Of a stretch of 64,000 bases of DNA, positions 1 to 14,700 are shown in pieces. Each line of letters begins with the position of its first letter. Positions within the stretch are counted from its first letter, which is position 1. Under the pieces are notes generated by a model. That model did no database searches. It was given only the letters and a program-made list of their open reading frames with translations, and was not told the DNA's origin. Made by a program: the position numbers and the translations under genes. Origin of the DNA: Hofstenia miamia (taxonomy: Eukaryota > Xenacoelomorpha > Acoela > Hofsteniidae); NCBI GenBank assembly GCA_900660155.1, contig CABFPE010000350.1:243868-307867 (forward strand). The letters run 5' to 3'.

Positions 1-37
<37 letters not shown>

Positions 38-1336
38 AGTGTTTTTCGGAAAAGCTCTTTAATGGCCCCACCGGGCCCTTCGATTCATGATCCGTGGTAA
101 ACCCGACAGTTTCTCAATGACCCGTGACTCGACACGTCTAAGAGATAAGTGACTTGAGGCAATCAAAGAAGAAAAATACTATTGTAATACGCACAAAAAT
201 TCTTAACTTGAAAGTATCAATACATTAGAAAAATCATTAAAAATTTAAAAAATAATTATAATCGTTAATAATTTCCAAGATTCCCAATGTTTGATTTCTT
301 GCATTGCTCCTTAAATCTGTTTGTGCTCTTCCCTAACGACCCGTCTAAGTTTGACACTATTTTAAAAGTTGTCAAATTTATGCAATTATCGCTCTGAAAT
401 AGACTTATCTTTTTTAAAATTAGGTCAGCTAATTATGTTTTTCTTTAATAGAACGCACCATTCCTTTAAATACAAATTGCATACATATTCTAAATCTGTA
501 TAGATCCTTAATACTATATTAGTTTACTCATGTTGCTCAAAATTTACTTCCATTATTGCTTGATTTCAAATATTTAAACATTATATAACTTCTTGTTTAC
601 GTTGGACGTACAACTACAATGACTACAAAACACCTCTTCTAAGAATCAAAGTTCTGTATATCTTTATATTTGTAATTTTTAGATGTAATTTACTTTAATA
701 AACCTCTTCGAGAAAACTATTTAGTTTTTACCGAATTATACCACCTTCTATGATAAAAACTAACTTTATTAGACAAACAATCTTTCCTAGGTTTAATGTG
801 AGTGCAGATCTAATTTTTTGAGGCAAAATATATTGTGAAGGCACTTTTTAAGCGAAAACTAGCAATAGACATCCGAAGATACTGCCCACTTCAGGCTTTT
901 AAGTAGGATGGCTCATACCTGAATGGCGGTGGATATGGTTGGGTCTTACATTTAAGAAAAGGTAATGGCCAACGTTGGCCCAAGTTTTGTAATGGATATT
1001 TTAGATGCGTCTACTGATAATATAGAATAAATTTCTAAAAAAAGTTTAGTTATGATATGCAACTGCATCGAATTTTTTCAGGAAATCAAGAATTTTGATG
1101 TAGTGTACTGTCTACTTGAGGAAATATTTTTATCAAGTAAAGGCATCAAAAGAATTGACATTGAGAAATCTGTGTTGCACGGTTAAGTCGGATCAGCTTG
1201 AATTGGGTCATATTTTATTGTATGGGTCGGTTGAATTGAGTCAGAGAAATATGATCCACTTACAGTACTGAAATTTATTTTTGAAAAACTTGTCGACAAC
1301 ATCATAAATTTGGGACTTGAAGGAACTTTTTTATTC

Positions 1337-1378
<42 letters not shown>

Positions 1379-1717
1379 TTATCATGTATATTTTTATGCA
1401 AATTCACTAATATTTAAAAATATAAATGACCAGCAATTACTATCTTTTTTATAATAAGTCTCAAACTCAGAAATATATATGACAGTAGAAACTAAATTAC
1501 GTTCATTCTAGAATAATTTAGCAAAAAATTGGAAAATTACAATTCATTGACATCAAAAAATTTTCTAGGATTTCCATTGGGATACGACTGCCTTAAAATT
1601 GCAGTGCAATGCACATGCAATTTCAATTTAGGTAAAGATTTCAATCTGATAGATGCAACAGATTTCGAGTAAATTCTCCTTTCAATTTTAGGCAATTAAA
1701 TACATTAACAAACTTAC
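1..1717. other. AT-rich intron DNA, no exon recognised
   Basis: Presumed iGluR intron downstream of exon h. It opens with a (TA)n tract at 1-36 and holds an (ATT)n tract at about 1338-1378. I found no further ligand-binding-domain exon on the minus strand. A GC-richer patch near 65-150 has no coding match I recognise. Confidence 0.6.
1338..1378. repeat. (ATT)n microsatellite
   Basis: About thirteen uninterrupted TTA/ATT units. It produces a meaningless poly-isoleucine reading frame on the minus strand. Confidence 0.95.
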
Positions 1718-1867
1718 GGGATTGTTTTTTCTGATGACAAATGGTTGCTCTACTATGGTGACGATTCTTAAATGCATCCCATTTAAAGAACTGTATCCTG
1801 TCTGAAAAACGCGACCACCAATGTCTTGGCTGAGATTTAATCCAATTTCTGGTTTCCATTCTCCTAC
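1718..1867 (-). CDS. iGluR exon h: ATD-LBD linker and first S1 strand
   Basis: 150 bp exon, 50 codons, residues 366-415, phase 0 at both ends. The acceptor is cattgatgtag and the donor is AATCCC/GTAAGTTTG. It starts [18 protein letters not shown] and ends [20 protein letters not shown]. 'VG.W....GLN' and 'LRIVTI.EQPFV' are diagnostic of the junction between the amino-terminal and ligand-binding domains. The S1 arginine, the pore and S2 should follow to the left but were not found in the remaining 1.7 kb. Confidence 0.93.
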
Positions 1868-4800
1868 CTACATCAATGAAAAGTTAATTAAGCAGATGAA
1901 GAAGATCACGATAATCATGGTGAAGTTAATCACTGTGATCTAACTTAAAATTGTATGACATTCGTCAATAAAAAATATACACGGAAAGAGATAACTCTCA
2001 GCGTCGGATTCGGTTTTCTTACACCTAAAAACTTCGATTCAGGTTTCCATTTCGATTTCGGTTTTTAGTTAATTACTATTGATATTGGCAATATATTATT
2101 CAAGAGAAAAATACTCTTTCAACCTTAAACAGCCTAGCGTCCGTTTTAAAGGACAAAGCCTATTTCCAAATTTGAAAATCTTGGGGCATGAGTAGGTCTA
2201 TTGGGAAACATAACTTAATGCAATATTGAAAATTTCTATTAAAGCTTTTTGCTGTGGCAGAGATTGTTGAATAGATTAACAAGCTTTTTTTAGAAATTTT
2301 CGAATTTTTGAAAAAGATTTAAATTTTCCCCATACTTAGTGTTAATGTATTTAGGTTTTGAGCCCCTGGAGGCAACATAACTTCGACTGTTTCTTAATAT
2401 GTGCAAAGATATTCCAAACCCGATGAGACATGCCGTGCGCAAAGTGAAAGCACAACATTAATTGGTTTTGAGCTATAAGCGTTTAAAATTTTTTTATAGG
2501 ATCATGAAATTTTTTCGTTAAGGTTAATGTACCTTTTCATAACACTAAATTAAACCATTAATTGAAAAATCAAAATTTTGCCTCAACTTAACACTAAATT
2601 TGGCTTTTACACCAACTATACTGCATCGTTCTTGGAAATGACTTTATAGCCAACTATTTTTGCTGAAAACGGAAAAACTCGATTATAATTTTTCTAGGTT
2701 TGTTTCGGTTTCGAGTAAAAACCGCAGTTTCGGTTTTCTGGGAAATCACCGAGCAATAGAAATAGAGTTCATAAGAGTAGAAACAACACACAGGTATGTA
2801 ATAAAGTAAAAAAATATTGTTTGAAAAAATGTCCTAATGCCGTTCACCCACATATTAAAACCGATGAAAATCTACAAGTTGAAGGGAAAGCTTTCATAAA
2901 TTATAGAGGCAATAGTAATATTATATTTAATTGATATATATATATATATATGGCTTGGTCTAGATTGAGTATTATTTGCATTTGACTTCAATACTTATAT
3001 GTAGTGACGTAAGCAGTTATTGAATAGCTAGTGGCAATATCGAATAAATTTATAGCGTTGTAATAAATTGTATTAAAAGAAAATTTAATCGAATTGTATT
3101 CTTGAACAAACGTAAAATCAAAGAATACTCCATCAAGGACAATTAGAATAACAGGTCACCGAATCAAGGCAATATTGAAAAACAATACTTTAAAAATGGT
3201 ATAATTCATATGATAACTAAGAAAATCGACATAAAGCAAAACCATCCCTATCTCTATTACACTGCGTAATTATGCATTTCGACTCATTTAATTTAGTAAA
3301 TGTGGGAATTCTATATACAGAAAATTTGTCGCAAAAGAATTATATTGGGTAAATTGCACTAGCGCCGGGATAATTTGCATCAATAAATGTATGCTATATA
3401 CCAACATTAAATAAATTCTAACAGTTTTAAATAAAAAAAGCTTAAGAAGATGGTTTTCAAAGTTCTTTCTTGCTCCCATATGCCTAAGAGCTTATAAATG
3501 CATGAATATTAAGTCTGGAGAGAATTTAAATCTTTTTCAAAAATTCAAAACTTTTTGTTTATTTAGTGCATCATAATGTACAACTACACCGAAAAATATG
3601 AACGTATTAATGAAAGCCAATATTGCTCATCACTCTATTCTATTTAGGTGAATAGTGAAACTTTTAAGCACTTGTGTTGCAATTTAAGCCTGTTGCAACT
3701 TATTCCAAATATACAACAATTATCTCAAAAATTCGAATAGGCATTGACTAGGTATAGTATTTCGAAGATGTAAAAAAAAGTACATGTATTTATTGAACTT
3801 ATTGCCAAGTTATTTAATAGTTATAGAGTAAAGTGATGTCTTCCGGGCAATGAAGGCTTTTGGGCTAGTAGAATTTTAGAGAAATAATTTGTCACTCAAT
3901 AGATGGCATTACCTAGGATGTAGGATCCTAGTTAGCTCGTGGGTTTGTTACGCCATATGTTCACACATTGAGTCACATAAAGAAATGTACCTTAGTCCAA
4001 TCATTGGATGATAAGTGTTTTTCTGGAGATCGATATATTTCCAAAACTTGGTTGTCTTTGACTTTACTACTTTCCTGAGATAGTTGTCGCTTGATGTGCT
4101 TAATAATTGAGATGCTGTCCTGGAATTCAATAGTTGGAGATGCGTTACAAGAAATGCCTTCAGCCCAGCTGTACTAAATCAATCATACTATCAATAAACT
4201 TTATTACAAAAATGACGAGTATTATAATTATATGACATTACAGTTGTGCATGTCAGTTTCATCGACTATGAGCATAGTAACCAAAAGCAAATTGTGCATT
4301 CATAGTTACAAAAAACTAAATATATGAATAGAATTTTTCCAGAAAGGGTTGATATTTTCTGGCATTAACTTCATACACCAACTGACTTTATGTTACGCCA
4401 TGACCAACCCTAGTGCAAATTAGAGGTGTGGGAAATGCTTTGGGGTATGATTGAATGAAGTAATTATTGCATCAAAGAGGTATCATTATTATGTGATTAT
4501 TGCCTGACCAATGTCCATGTATTATGATTATGAGCGTATAAATTTATTCATTTGCATATGAAGAAATGAACTATTTTGTTACTAACAAATTGCTATTGAA
4601 ATACTCGTACATTAAATTTATGAAATTGCTAACAAATTAGATTTAGTTTTTTTTAAGATATCTACGATATTGGAATGTCTGATTCAGCATTTCCTGTAAA
4701 TTTTGCTTTTCCTCCAAATAAAGATGTATTCATTCTTGAATTCAATCTTTCGGGGCATGTGTGATGAATTTTTTTCGCCGTGGTGATTAAAATCGTCTCT

Positions 4801-6620
4801 CTGGTACAACACACCGTCTTTGAATGCTACAGATAGAAAACTACTTCTTATTAATCTCAAAGAACCGAACTGGGGGAAGCGAACCACGGTTCTAACAAGA
4901 AAGTTCCATCCTTTAAGGAGAGAGGTATTGCATTAAAATATTTACTAACATGCTTTGAAGTGTTCGTGACAACGCTGGACATCGCATTAACTGCCATTTT
5001 ATACAGCTCCAGCTCTCGTTCAAAGTAAACCTCCTGTTTAAAATTCGACTCAGAGCCTGCACTTTCTCTAATCACGGCGACTGCTCGAGTTGTGTTTCTA
5101 AATAAAAACGTTTTCAGCAAAATTAATATTTCAAATTGCATATAGCACTTCTAGAAAACAACACACTTTTTATAGAAATCATATACAAATTGGATTCTTA
5201 TATTTGAAAATTAAGTTTAAAATATAAAATATTTTAACATGTAAAACAAAAAAAATTATGAAAGTCAATTATTAAGTATTAATAACTATATGAATGTGGA
5301 TGTCTAATACTTACTTGGATTCGAAGTCCAGATCTCGCCAACTACAATAACATTTCAAAGGTAATCAAAATAGCATAATATATTGGCAAGTACTTTCAAT
5401 TCAAGGCTGTAAATTCGTCAGAATATTTTTACTCAAACCAACCCAAAACTCAACTAATGATTTTTAGCTTTAATGCGTTTGATCCAAACCAAAGATGAGT
5501 TAAAATTTTATCCAAATATGATCTAACAATAATATCAATACTTCTACATGTTAGGGCTTCATATCCAATATCCACAAAAACTTGAAAAAAAACAGACATA
5601 TAAAATGTATTTAAGAGTAAAACTAAATAATTATAAAATCAATTTAATAACTTTATACTGAAGTTAAACAAATTAGCACAAACAATATATAACGCTTGTA
5701 CAAATATGCGTACATCATGTCTTTTAATGAGCCAATCATTACGCATATTGCCTGGAAACATTAACCCATGTCCCTTAAATATTTTATTTAACTTTTTACT
5801 GCACGGCTCAATCAACCCAACCCAACCTAATAATTGTGAAGCGCCCCACTTACAGCCTTCTCCTGTGTTTTTTCACCCTAATCCTCGGTCTATATTAACA
5901 GCCTTATTAAATAATTGGTGTGTAATAATTACGCCAAACCCATAACTTTTGAGCAAAATAAAGTAATTAATTGTTTTGTTCTACTATACACAATAAGTTA
6001 TTAGGTATGAAATTAAAGGGAAAAAACAAATATATTTACAACTTTCTTAATTTTCGTTTATTCTTCAATTTGGGAATTGGTGTGCTGTATTCAGGCAAAT
6101 ATTATACATTCATGCTTAATATTAAAAGAACAAATAAATATAGCGATGTCAACCTTCGACAACAATACAACTCTTAGCCAATCAATCGAAGTTGAAACTC
6201 AATCCTTTTTTAAGAAAATATTAATCTTTTAAATTTGAATATAAATTACTCCTATAAAAAGTGCAGGAAATCGTTGAGCCACCTAAAAGTGGTTTCTTTG
6301 CATCACATTTTCGGTAAAATTTAAGCACACTTCATTTTGGCATTTTGCAAAATATTAGACGAAGTGATTAAAATTAAAATTATTTTAAAATGTTAAAGTG
6401 GGAAGACAAGAGTAATAAATGTTAAAGAGAATTTTGGAAACGAGGAGAATGGCAGAGATATATTGATTTTGTGACAAATTGAATGTACCTGTACACTAAA
6501 TGCTTACATACATAAGCTATAATTACTCTAAAAATAAATGTCTTACTAAATGCTAGGTATTTAATTTGCAAGTTTGACAATGTGCAATTCATAATTGTTT
6601 TAAAAATGGAGTTGTAAAGA

Positions 6621-6672
<52 letters not shown>

Positions 6673-9600
6673 ATGCATTCCGTGGTGGAAATTATAATGA
6701 ACAAATATTGGAAAAACAGAGTCCAGTATTGGTTACAAAACCATTCCTTTGAATAGCAAACATTTGAATGTAAGTCAGAAAGTTGACAGATTTTTGTGTA
6801 CTTGTTCTGTTTATATACTAGTCCAAACTGACAAAAGTGTTTATTAGTTAGGTGTATATATTTTCAAGGCAAATAGAAAACGGTAATCATTGGGGTAATT
6901 GATCAAAGAGCTGTTATGTTCAGACAACAAGATTTAATTGAAATATAAACAAAGGCTTAAGAATTATAATACAATCTTTACAGTAATATATGCACATTTA
7001 CGTATATAAATTATGCAGACTTTAAAATTTAAATTAAGCTCATATTTTAAACTTTTTTTAAGTTTCATGGATATAATTATGAAATGCTATGCCTGTTATA
7101 TTCAGTCTCATCCCAATAAAAATTTATTTTTACAAAAGATGTATTTTTATAAAAATTGTAATTCAAATGTTTATATTTGTAGTTATCAGTCTGTTTTTTA
7201 GATTTTCATCAGTAATATAGCTTTGGAGAATACCCATTCATTGTTGGCTACTGAAGGTAGCGTGAAAAGAACAATTCACGCAGATTTTGATTACTTCGAT
7301 TATAAACTCATTTATTACCTGAAGAACTAAAAGAATGGTAGTTTTCCATCTGTCGTGTTTAAAGATCACTCAAATTAATCGTTTAGACCTTCTTTTCCAT
7401 CTTTGACATCTACGGGATTCTGTCCATTTGCAAAAATGTAGTTGATAATGTTTCCTTAATTTTTGGTGGACTAAGCAGTGTTTCATCATCGTTCCACAAT
7501 GGTTAGCATTTCCTTGTTCTTCCTGGGATTGAATAGGGACACTTCAGATACGTTTTGAACCTGATTTGGTTGACCCTGATTCCTATCTTGATTTCCCTTG
7601 TAGAACTTCCGTATTCAGTAGAATGATATCTCTTACACTATATAGAAACACGACGATACGTCAAAATGATCTAAAAGCCATTTTTGTTTGCTTCATTATT
7701 CATTCAGCAAAAACACAAGCAGGTACACATACTTCCAATTATGATGATAATCTCATTGAATATGCTGTTAGTAGAAATTTGTCTTTATTCAATAATTTTC
7801 GAATTTGAAACATCAGATATAAATATATTCTCAAGGAATGTTCCAGTGTTAAGTGTTCAATTAATTTCTCGAAAAATTACATTTCTTAACACTACAGAAG
7901 AACCAAATGAATCAAAATTGACTCAAATTAAAATATTGTTTACTTGCGTATGCATCCATTAAAAACAACAGCAGGTATATACACCTCTGAAAATATTGAT
8001 AATCTATTTGAATTTCCATAAGTAAAATTTTTTTCATTCTTTTATTTAATTTTTTCATTAAAATGCTACACGTAAAATGAATCTCAAGGAGTAATGATAC
8101 TTCTAGTGTTAATTCCATGAATTTGCTTGGGTTACGTAGGGTAGAATTGTACCGACGTCTACATGTAAATCAATTATATAAAAGAAATATTTAGTACATT
8201 TTGAATGTATCATTACAATCCCGTGTGACGCAGAATATCCCAATTTTAATGATTGTTAAGATACCTCTCTTTGCTATAATTAGAGACTAATTAGTCTAGT
8301 ATTGTTGACGAAAGTACCTCGAATTGCACTTGCTATCAGTAATGAAATGCAATTGAATTTGCAACAGAGAAAACCTCATGGTTTAATATATGCGATATTC
8401 CCAATATGTCACAGGATCATTGGTATTCATTTTTCGAACAATAAACAAGCCAGTCCAAGAGTTCTCACAAAAAGGAAAGAAAAGTCCTTAGTTTCAGCAT
8501 CTTCTCCAATCCCTTAATGACCCAAAAACCCTCGAAATAGAAAATGAAATGATCTCAAATTTATCAAATGAGCAATCAGATGTTATTTAACTAGTAATTG
8601 ATTGCATGGAGGAATTTCGGCCCTGAAGTCGAAACTAGGGTAAATTCATACTAAATTGGAGTGGTCCATTTCGGATTGGAAAAGAGTTACACTCTCGGAT
8701 TAATAAATGATTAAACTTTATCCACGAAGGAGACAATATGTTCATTCACCTGATAAAATGGGTATTGCACAAAATAAAACAAAATTTGGACAGTCCATTA
8801 TTTGGGGAGTGATCCGGAGTGATGGAAAAACTAGTTTGGTGTAACCGTTAAGTCAATGCAATTAGATATCAGTAGATACTTTTACGATAGCTTCCTCGAC
8901 CATATACATTCCCGTCATTGCATTTTTCAATAAGATGTGGGAACGTGACATACAGCCCGGTTGATATCTACATGTATATTTTTGTATAATTTTAATTTAA
9001 CCTTGCCCCAATCTACCCATATGAGAATCCTGATCTTCGCTAGTTGAGAGCTTATCGAATATGCTAAGAAAAACCGTGTAAACTTAACTTCATTAGATGA
9101 GTTCTGGAGTGTCACACAGAAAGAAGTTTTATGAATCGCTGTCTAAGAGAATTACTAATATTATTAGTGACAAGGGTCAAAGCATTGACGCGTAACATCT
9201 TCCTAAGTTTAATCCAAAAAGTACATAAAAAACAAAACTTAATAACATTTAAGCTTTATCTTTTTATTAATAAATATTTTTGGTGCAACGACTTTCGTTT
9301 GCATAGTTCAATTGAGGGTGCAATTATAAATTGATCATCACTACATACAGTAGCAATTTCGTTGTCTATCGAACTGCCATTCGCCTATAATGCTATGCAA
9401 GTTGTTGAATTAACTTGTGAAGACGATTAGAAGGATAGGATTGTAGGGCACTGCAAATATTGGATATAAATAATAAATTCCAATTCAAATACAAGGATTC
9501 GAAAATTCTATACTTGGTGCAGTGTAGTTCCGGATATAGAAATTCATAGGCAAAAATAATTCTGTATGAAGTGTGTAAACATTAGCAGTCGAAAAAGAGG

Positions 9601-11415
9601 ATGGGGGTAGGTTCAGAAGTTGCAAAACATGTTTTGCAATAGAAATTATTACGTAAGATATATTATATTCGCGATTCAATGGGAACATGTTTTTCTAAGA
9701 ATATACATATTTTATCCTATGGAATTCCTATAATCCACAGCATGTGTTATTATAATAAAAGTGAATATATGCAAATTATTTATCTGGTATTAAAAATATA
9801 TGTGCGTAGACAAGCGGATCAAAAAATTCAAATGCTTAGTACTGAATGGATAAATATTGTTGCTTGAGAAGTTTCTGATTGTGCTCAGATGGTGTTATTC
9901 AACCATTAATCATATAGGTTTGATTTATGCAACTGGGCAGCCATGATTAATTTGACAGTAATTGAGCGGTGGAAGAGAAAACAATCCCCATGTTGCCGAG
10001 CATAAACTGGTCACTTGTCAAAATTTATCCCATATCCATTTTCCCCTTCTAGTAATGGTAAAACAAATTTTCAACACTTTTATCTTTCGCAACGTATTAT
10101 TTCTATATACTGAGCATTCCTACAAAACATTGTACTAGTCTTTTTTCCTACCTGCTTGCTAATAAACAAGTGTTTTCAAAAATTGACATCTCTACATGTC
10201 AGGAAATTTCTTAGAAACTGGATTTTCTGAAGCAAGAATGGCCTGGTAAATTCATTGAATTTTGTGGGTTTCTAAAGATATAAAAATGAAACTTTTGCAC
10301 TTTTTGAGTTTTAACATGTGATGTCTCATTGGATTTCATCTACTTTTTTAGTAAGCTATTCCAAAGTTTTAATTACATAAATATATGTATATTTATCGAA
10401 TAATAACAAATTAATATATAAATATATAAAATATTTTTAATGTGAAAATCAAGAATTGGTCATATGCTTAGCATTCTTAACAGTCTCTTATTAGAAATTG
10501 GACTAGCGTAAAAATCCAGGGTTTTGGGGTGGCCACATAAGAGGCCCAAACTAGAAATGTGCGAGGTAGACTTTTTCAAAACTTATGGCACCGCAACATT
10601 ATTTGGCTATTGCATACGAAACTCACCGTCGTATATCGCAATGGCTCGAAATCTTATTTAGATTAACAACTTTTACTGCTAAAAATTCTCTTCATCTAAA
10701 TTGCAAATTTCATTAATACTTAATGTGTATATTTTTTATAAAATAGTTAATATTGGTATTTTTAATATTGATGTTTTCTTATTCACAATGTACTTTTTTT
10801 GACCAACGATGCACCGCACCGCGGTATTGCGTGGTGTACCACACAGCGTACATATTTTATCCCAAACTCATTAATGCTAAGAACTCGAACTTGATTGAGT
10901 TCGTAAAACTCGATCGGAAAAACTCGGAAAAAAATCATTAAAACTCGAATTCGATCGAAAATCCACTCGAAAATACCGTAAAAATTAATTTTATTTAAAT
11001 ATCAGTTTCTTTTATAAATCGCAAATATTTTTTTTACCTCACGAAGCTTGAAATAACTGTAAAATATATATTTTTTTGCTCTAAAAAACTCGATCTAACT
11101 CCGAATTTTTTTCTAAAAAGATTAGATTACAATATACATCTCTATACATTTTCTCCATTTTTTGAAAATTATGGGAATAATTTTTCATTAACATCAAAAT
11201 AAAAAAAATGAAATATTAAGATTCAAATGATAATGAAATTTGCAAAAATTAGTGCAATAAATGATAAGGGAAAGTTACTTAATAGATAAAACTGAAATTA
11301 AATATAAATCATTTTAAACATGATCATAACATTCTTTGCAAATTTTATTAATCCCGTTTTCCTAGTGTAGCGAAATAGTCTAACTTAATAAGAGTTTTTT
11401 GTAATTGCTTAAAAT

Positions 11416-11449
<34 letters not shown>

Positions 11450-11695
11450 TGTATAGAATATGCAGAAAAGTTAAACAGTAATAAGGTTGATTTAAGGTTT
11501 CGGACAGAAGTGTACAAGAGAAGGTCTAGAATACTCTATAATTCTGATAATATATTGATATAAAAAATATACATAAATATTATATATCCTTCTTTTTTCA
11601 CATTTGAAAATTTTACACCTTAAATTTCATTGCTAGAATTTATATTCTGCAGATTTCAAAATATCAACTATAAAACCAATTAAATAAACCTCCGA

Positions 11696-11740
<45 letters not shown>

Positions 11741-14700
11741 GGTAGCAGGTACCTAAGTATCATTATCGGCCAGTCGCTGTTTTCGTATTTGCTATGTCTA
11801 CTGGTGTAACCAGATATTAGTAAATATTGTATTGAGAATCATTGTATATAAACAATTGAAACAATTGTAAAGAGAGAATTAGTTAGAATTCGTTCTAATG
11901 TTCGTGCACCTCCGTGCACTCTACTGATGTCACAATATATATATATATATATATATAGCTACCAACATTAATTATTTTGTATTCACAATATCAAGTCATT
12001 ATTCTTTACTACTAAGGTTTAAGATTAAATCTGAATAAACTGCATTCATCGTGCTCAAATTTTTGTTTCTCAGATAAGTGGCTCCTCAAAACAATTGAAA
12101 TTATTTTTAGAACTATATCAAATTACTACAGAATTCATTGTCAACTGAGGATATCATTTCCCACAGGAAATTGCTTCACAACTCAAAACTACTTTCAATT
12201 AACATGCAGGCTAAAATTTCAAAAATACATTATTTTAAATTAGGTTAGCAAGATCAAATAAAAACCACTGTCAAAACTCATTTATCTCAATATCGTTGAT
12301 TCATAAACAACAATGCTGACGTGGATCACTGGAATGTAGCAAGGAGTCAATCAAAGTTAGCCTTAGACTGCCAATTTTTTTGAAATGTTGATGGCTTCTT
12401 GAAATAAAATTTAAACGTTTATAACTTACTAACTACTAAACTTATCCAAAATCTGAAAGCTGAAAGTTTCACAGGATAGAGGGATTCCCAGTTAGCCTTG
12501 GGAGTGGGTACCCCCAAAAGAACATGTGATGCGGTGCGTGCTGAGATTTTTGGCTTGTGTGAAATTCAGTAGATATTTATGGGTCATTCTAAAAATTATC
12601 ACACCATAAACTTTAAGAAATTGCGTTAGTGAACATGACTATGCTGAAGATAGTAATTAAAGGGTAAAATTTTACTATAATTTTATGCACATAAATACAT
12701 ATTAAAATATACATAAAACCCTTGGTGTCTATAAATAGTTGCATTGAATTATTTGGTAGCTTTGTCAAAAAATTTTCTTGTGAGGAGCCGAGGGACAAAT
12801 ATTTATTCCTGGCGTGGGAATTGTGCTGTGGAGTTGCAGACATGTTTTGTAGTGTAGTGTGAGTTGGGGTCCATAAATGTCACCAAGCAGCAAGCCTGGC
12901 AATTCCTTTTCTTTTTTTATGTTCTAAAACACATCTAATCGCTGACCACAATGGGTTTGGAAGGGGTTTTTGACCTCCTGATTACCTCAGCACTAAAAAT
13001 GAAGACAAATTGAAACTTTTTAAAAAAAACTGGAATTTTCAAATACTTCAATTGCACATTGCACATTAGAACAAATTTTTGATATTAAGTTCGAGCATTT
13101 TTACCAATAGATAGGCTCATATTTTATGATTTCCAAATTTCATACTAGGTTTGTTAAAGATTCCTTGAAATTATTTGTCATTTTAAAAGGCAATTTCAGG
13201 CCTTTAGAAGAATGTTGCCGGAGAAATGAATCAATTTAAGTTTTAACTGCTTTTTGCTATTTTAAATATACTATGTACTAGTTAATTAGTGAAACTAAGT
13301 ATGAATTTGTGCCTAAGACTACTTATATTAATGCCACATCATATTGCTGAACATGATAAAGTAATGGTTTAAATAAATTCCACTAGCACAAAAGTTATTG
13401 TAAACTTTCAAATTGCTTATGCAAACGGATAAATTTGATGCAAAGTTTTCTTTGTTTTCAGTTCAATTAATATAATAGCAGTCTCTGACTGCACTTAATA
13501 AGTATTAAACAATTAGAACAAATTGATTTCAACATCTGATAATACATTAATTTCAGAGAATTAAAATATATATTAGGGATGCGAACCTTTAATGTATAAT
13601 TCACTTATTTCTGTATCTCTAAAGCTATAGGTAGAAACCAATATAATCGTTTGATCTTTTTGATTGGGTAAACTAGATTAATTTTATTGTTAAGATAAAT
13701 GAGATTGTCCATTTTAAGAAGATTGATTCATTTTAGACAACGAAAAATAACCATAGCTTAAAATGATAAAAAAATGCGATATCCATACTATTTTAGTATC
13801 AGGTTTGGGCAAAAAGTTGCCCAAAAAGGGACCTAGAAAGATGACACTGTTCAAAGGAAATAATTTCGGAATTTAATCATGTAGAAATTCTATTAAAATA
13901 ATGCAATTTTTCAAATTTTTTAATTAATTCTAGTGTGAATATATATATATATATATAGGCACGTTTTGACAAGCACCAATCTCATGAACTCCCTGACCAA
14001 GCATTCGATGCAGGTTGCAGGGTAAATATAACGTGTAATGTTTATCACTACCAATACAACATCCTTCCCTTCAACTTTTGAGTCAAATGAATCCTTGACG
14101 AGAATTAATAGGGCATCCAAAACTAGGAAAGGTTTCTTATCCGCTGGGGTCATCCTCTTCTGTATTCACTGCTTGGACTGACATATTCTTGAACTTCATC
14201 TTAAATTTCTTTCATTTACAATTATCTTCTCGTTCGTTATTATACTAGCACTTTTTTCATGTATCTGATAACTTTGCAAATATCTGGAGTTGTAGGCAAC
14301 ACATATAAGAAATGTTTTGTGTGAAATTTCTACAATATCGATCGCAATTTTATGAATAAAAAGGGTGGTCTTTCATGGTGTATTAGTGGTTCTTTCTGAT
14401 TTTGATCTTGGTGCATTTTACACACAGAGCATTTTGTTACAAAGCTTTTATCAGCATACATTTTCGAAGCCACTATACAAACTGCCTTGCAAACTTCTTT
14501 GGTTTTATTTTACTCATGTCCATGTACAGCTTCAATCACTTTTTGGCGGCACAATATTGGTATATAGGCACTGCAGAAACGCATGGCGATGTTGTCCTTG
14601 ATGTGTAGTTCGTGTTGAATTTTCTCAATATTGTTCTAATATACCTCAACACATTAATTGAATTGGAATAATTTGACAATTCTTGCGAATTAACTTGAGA

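Noticed and set aside
4684-4887. 67-codon minus frame overlapping the end of exon f's open frame
   Set aside because: It lies in the intron between exons f and g, in a phase not used by the gene.
7013-9867. Series of small frames of 60-92 codons, repeated at 18325-21179
   Set aside because: They occur in both duplication copies simply because the DNA is duplicated; none has a domain or splice context.
10780-10990. Repeated 'actcga' words and a GC-rich patch near 10805-10850 (also at 22120-22300)
   Set aside because: Suggestive of a degraded repeat, but I found no clear ends or target duplication.
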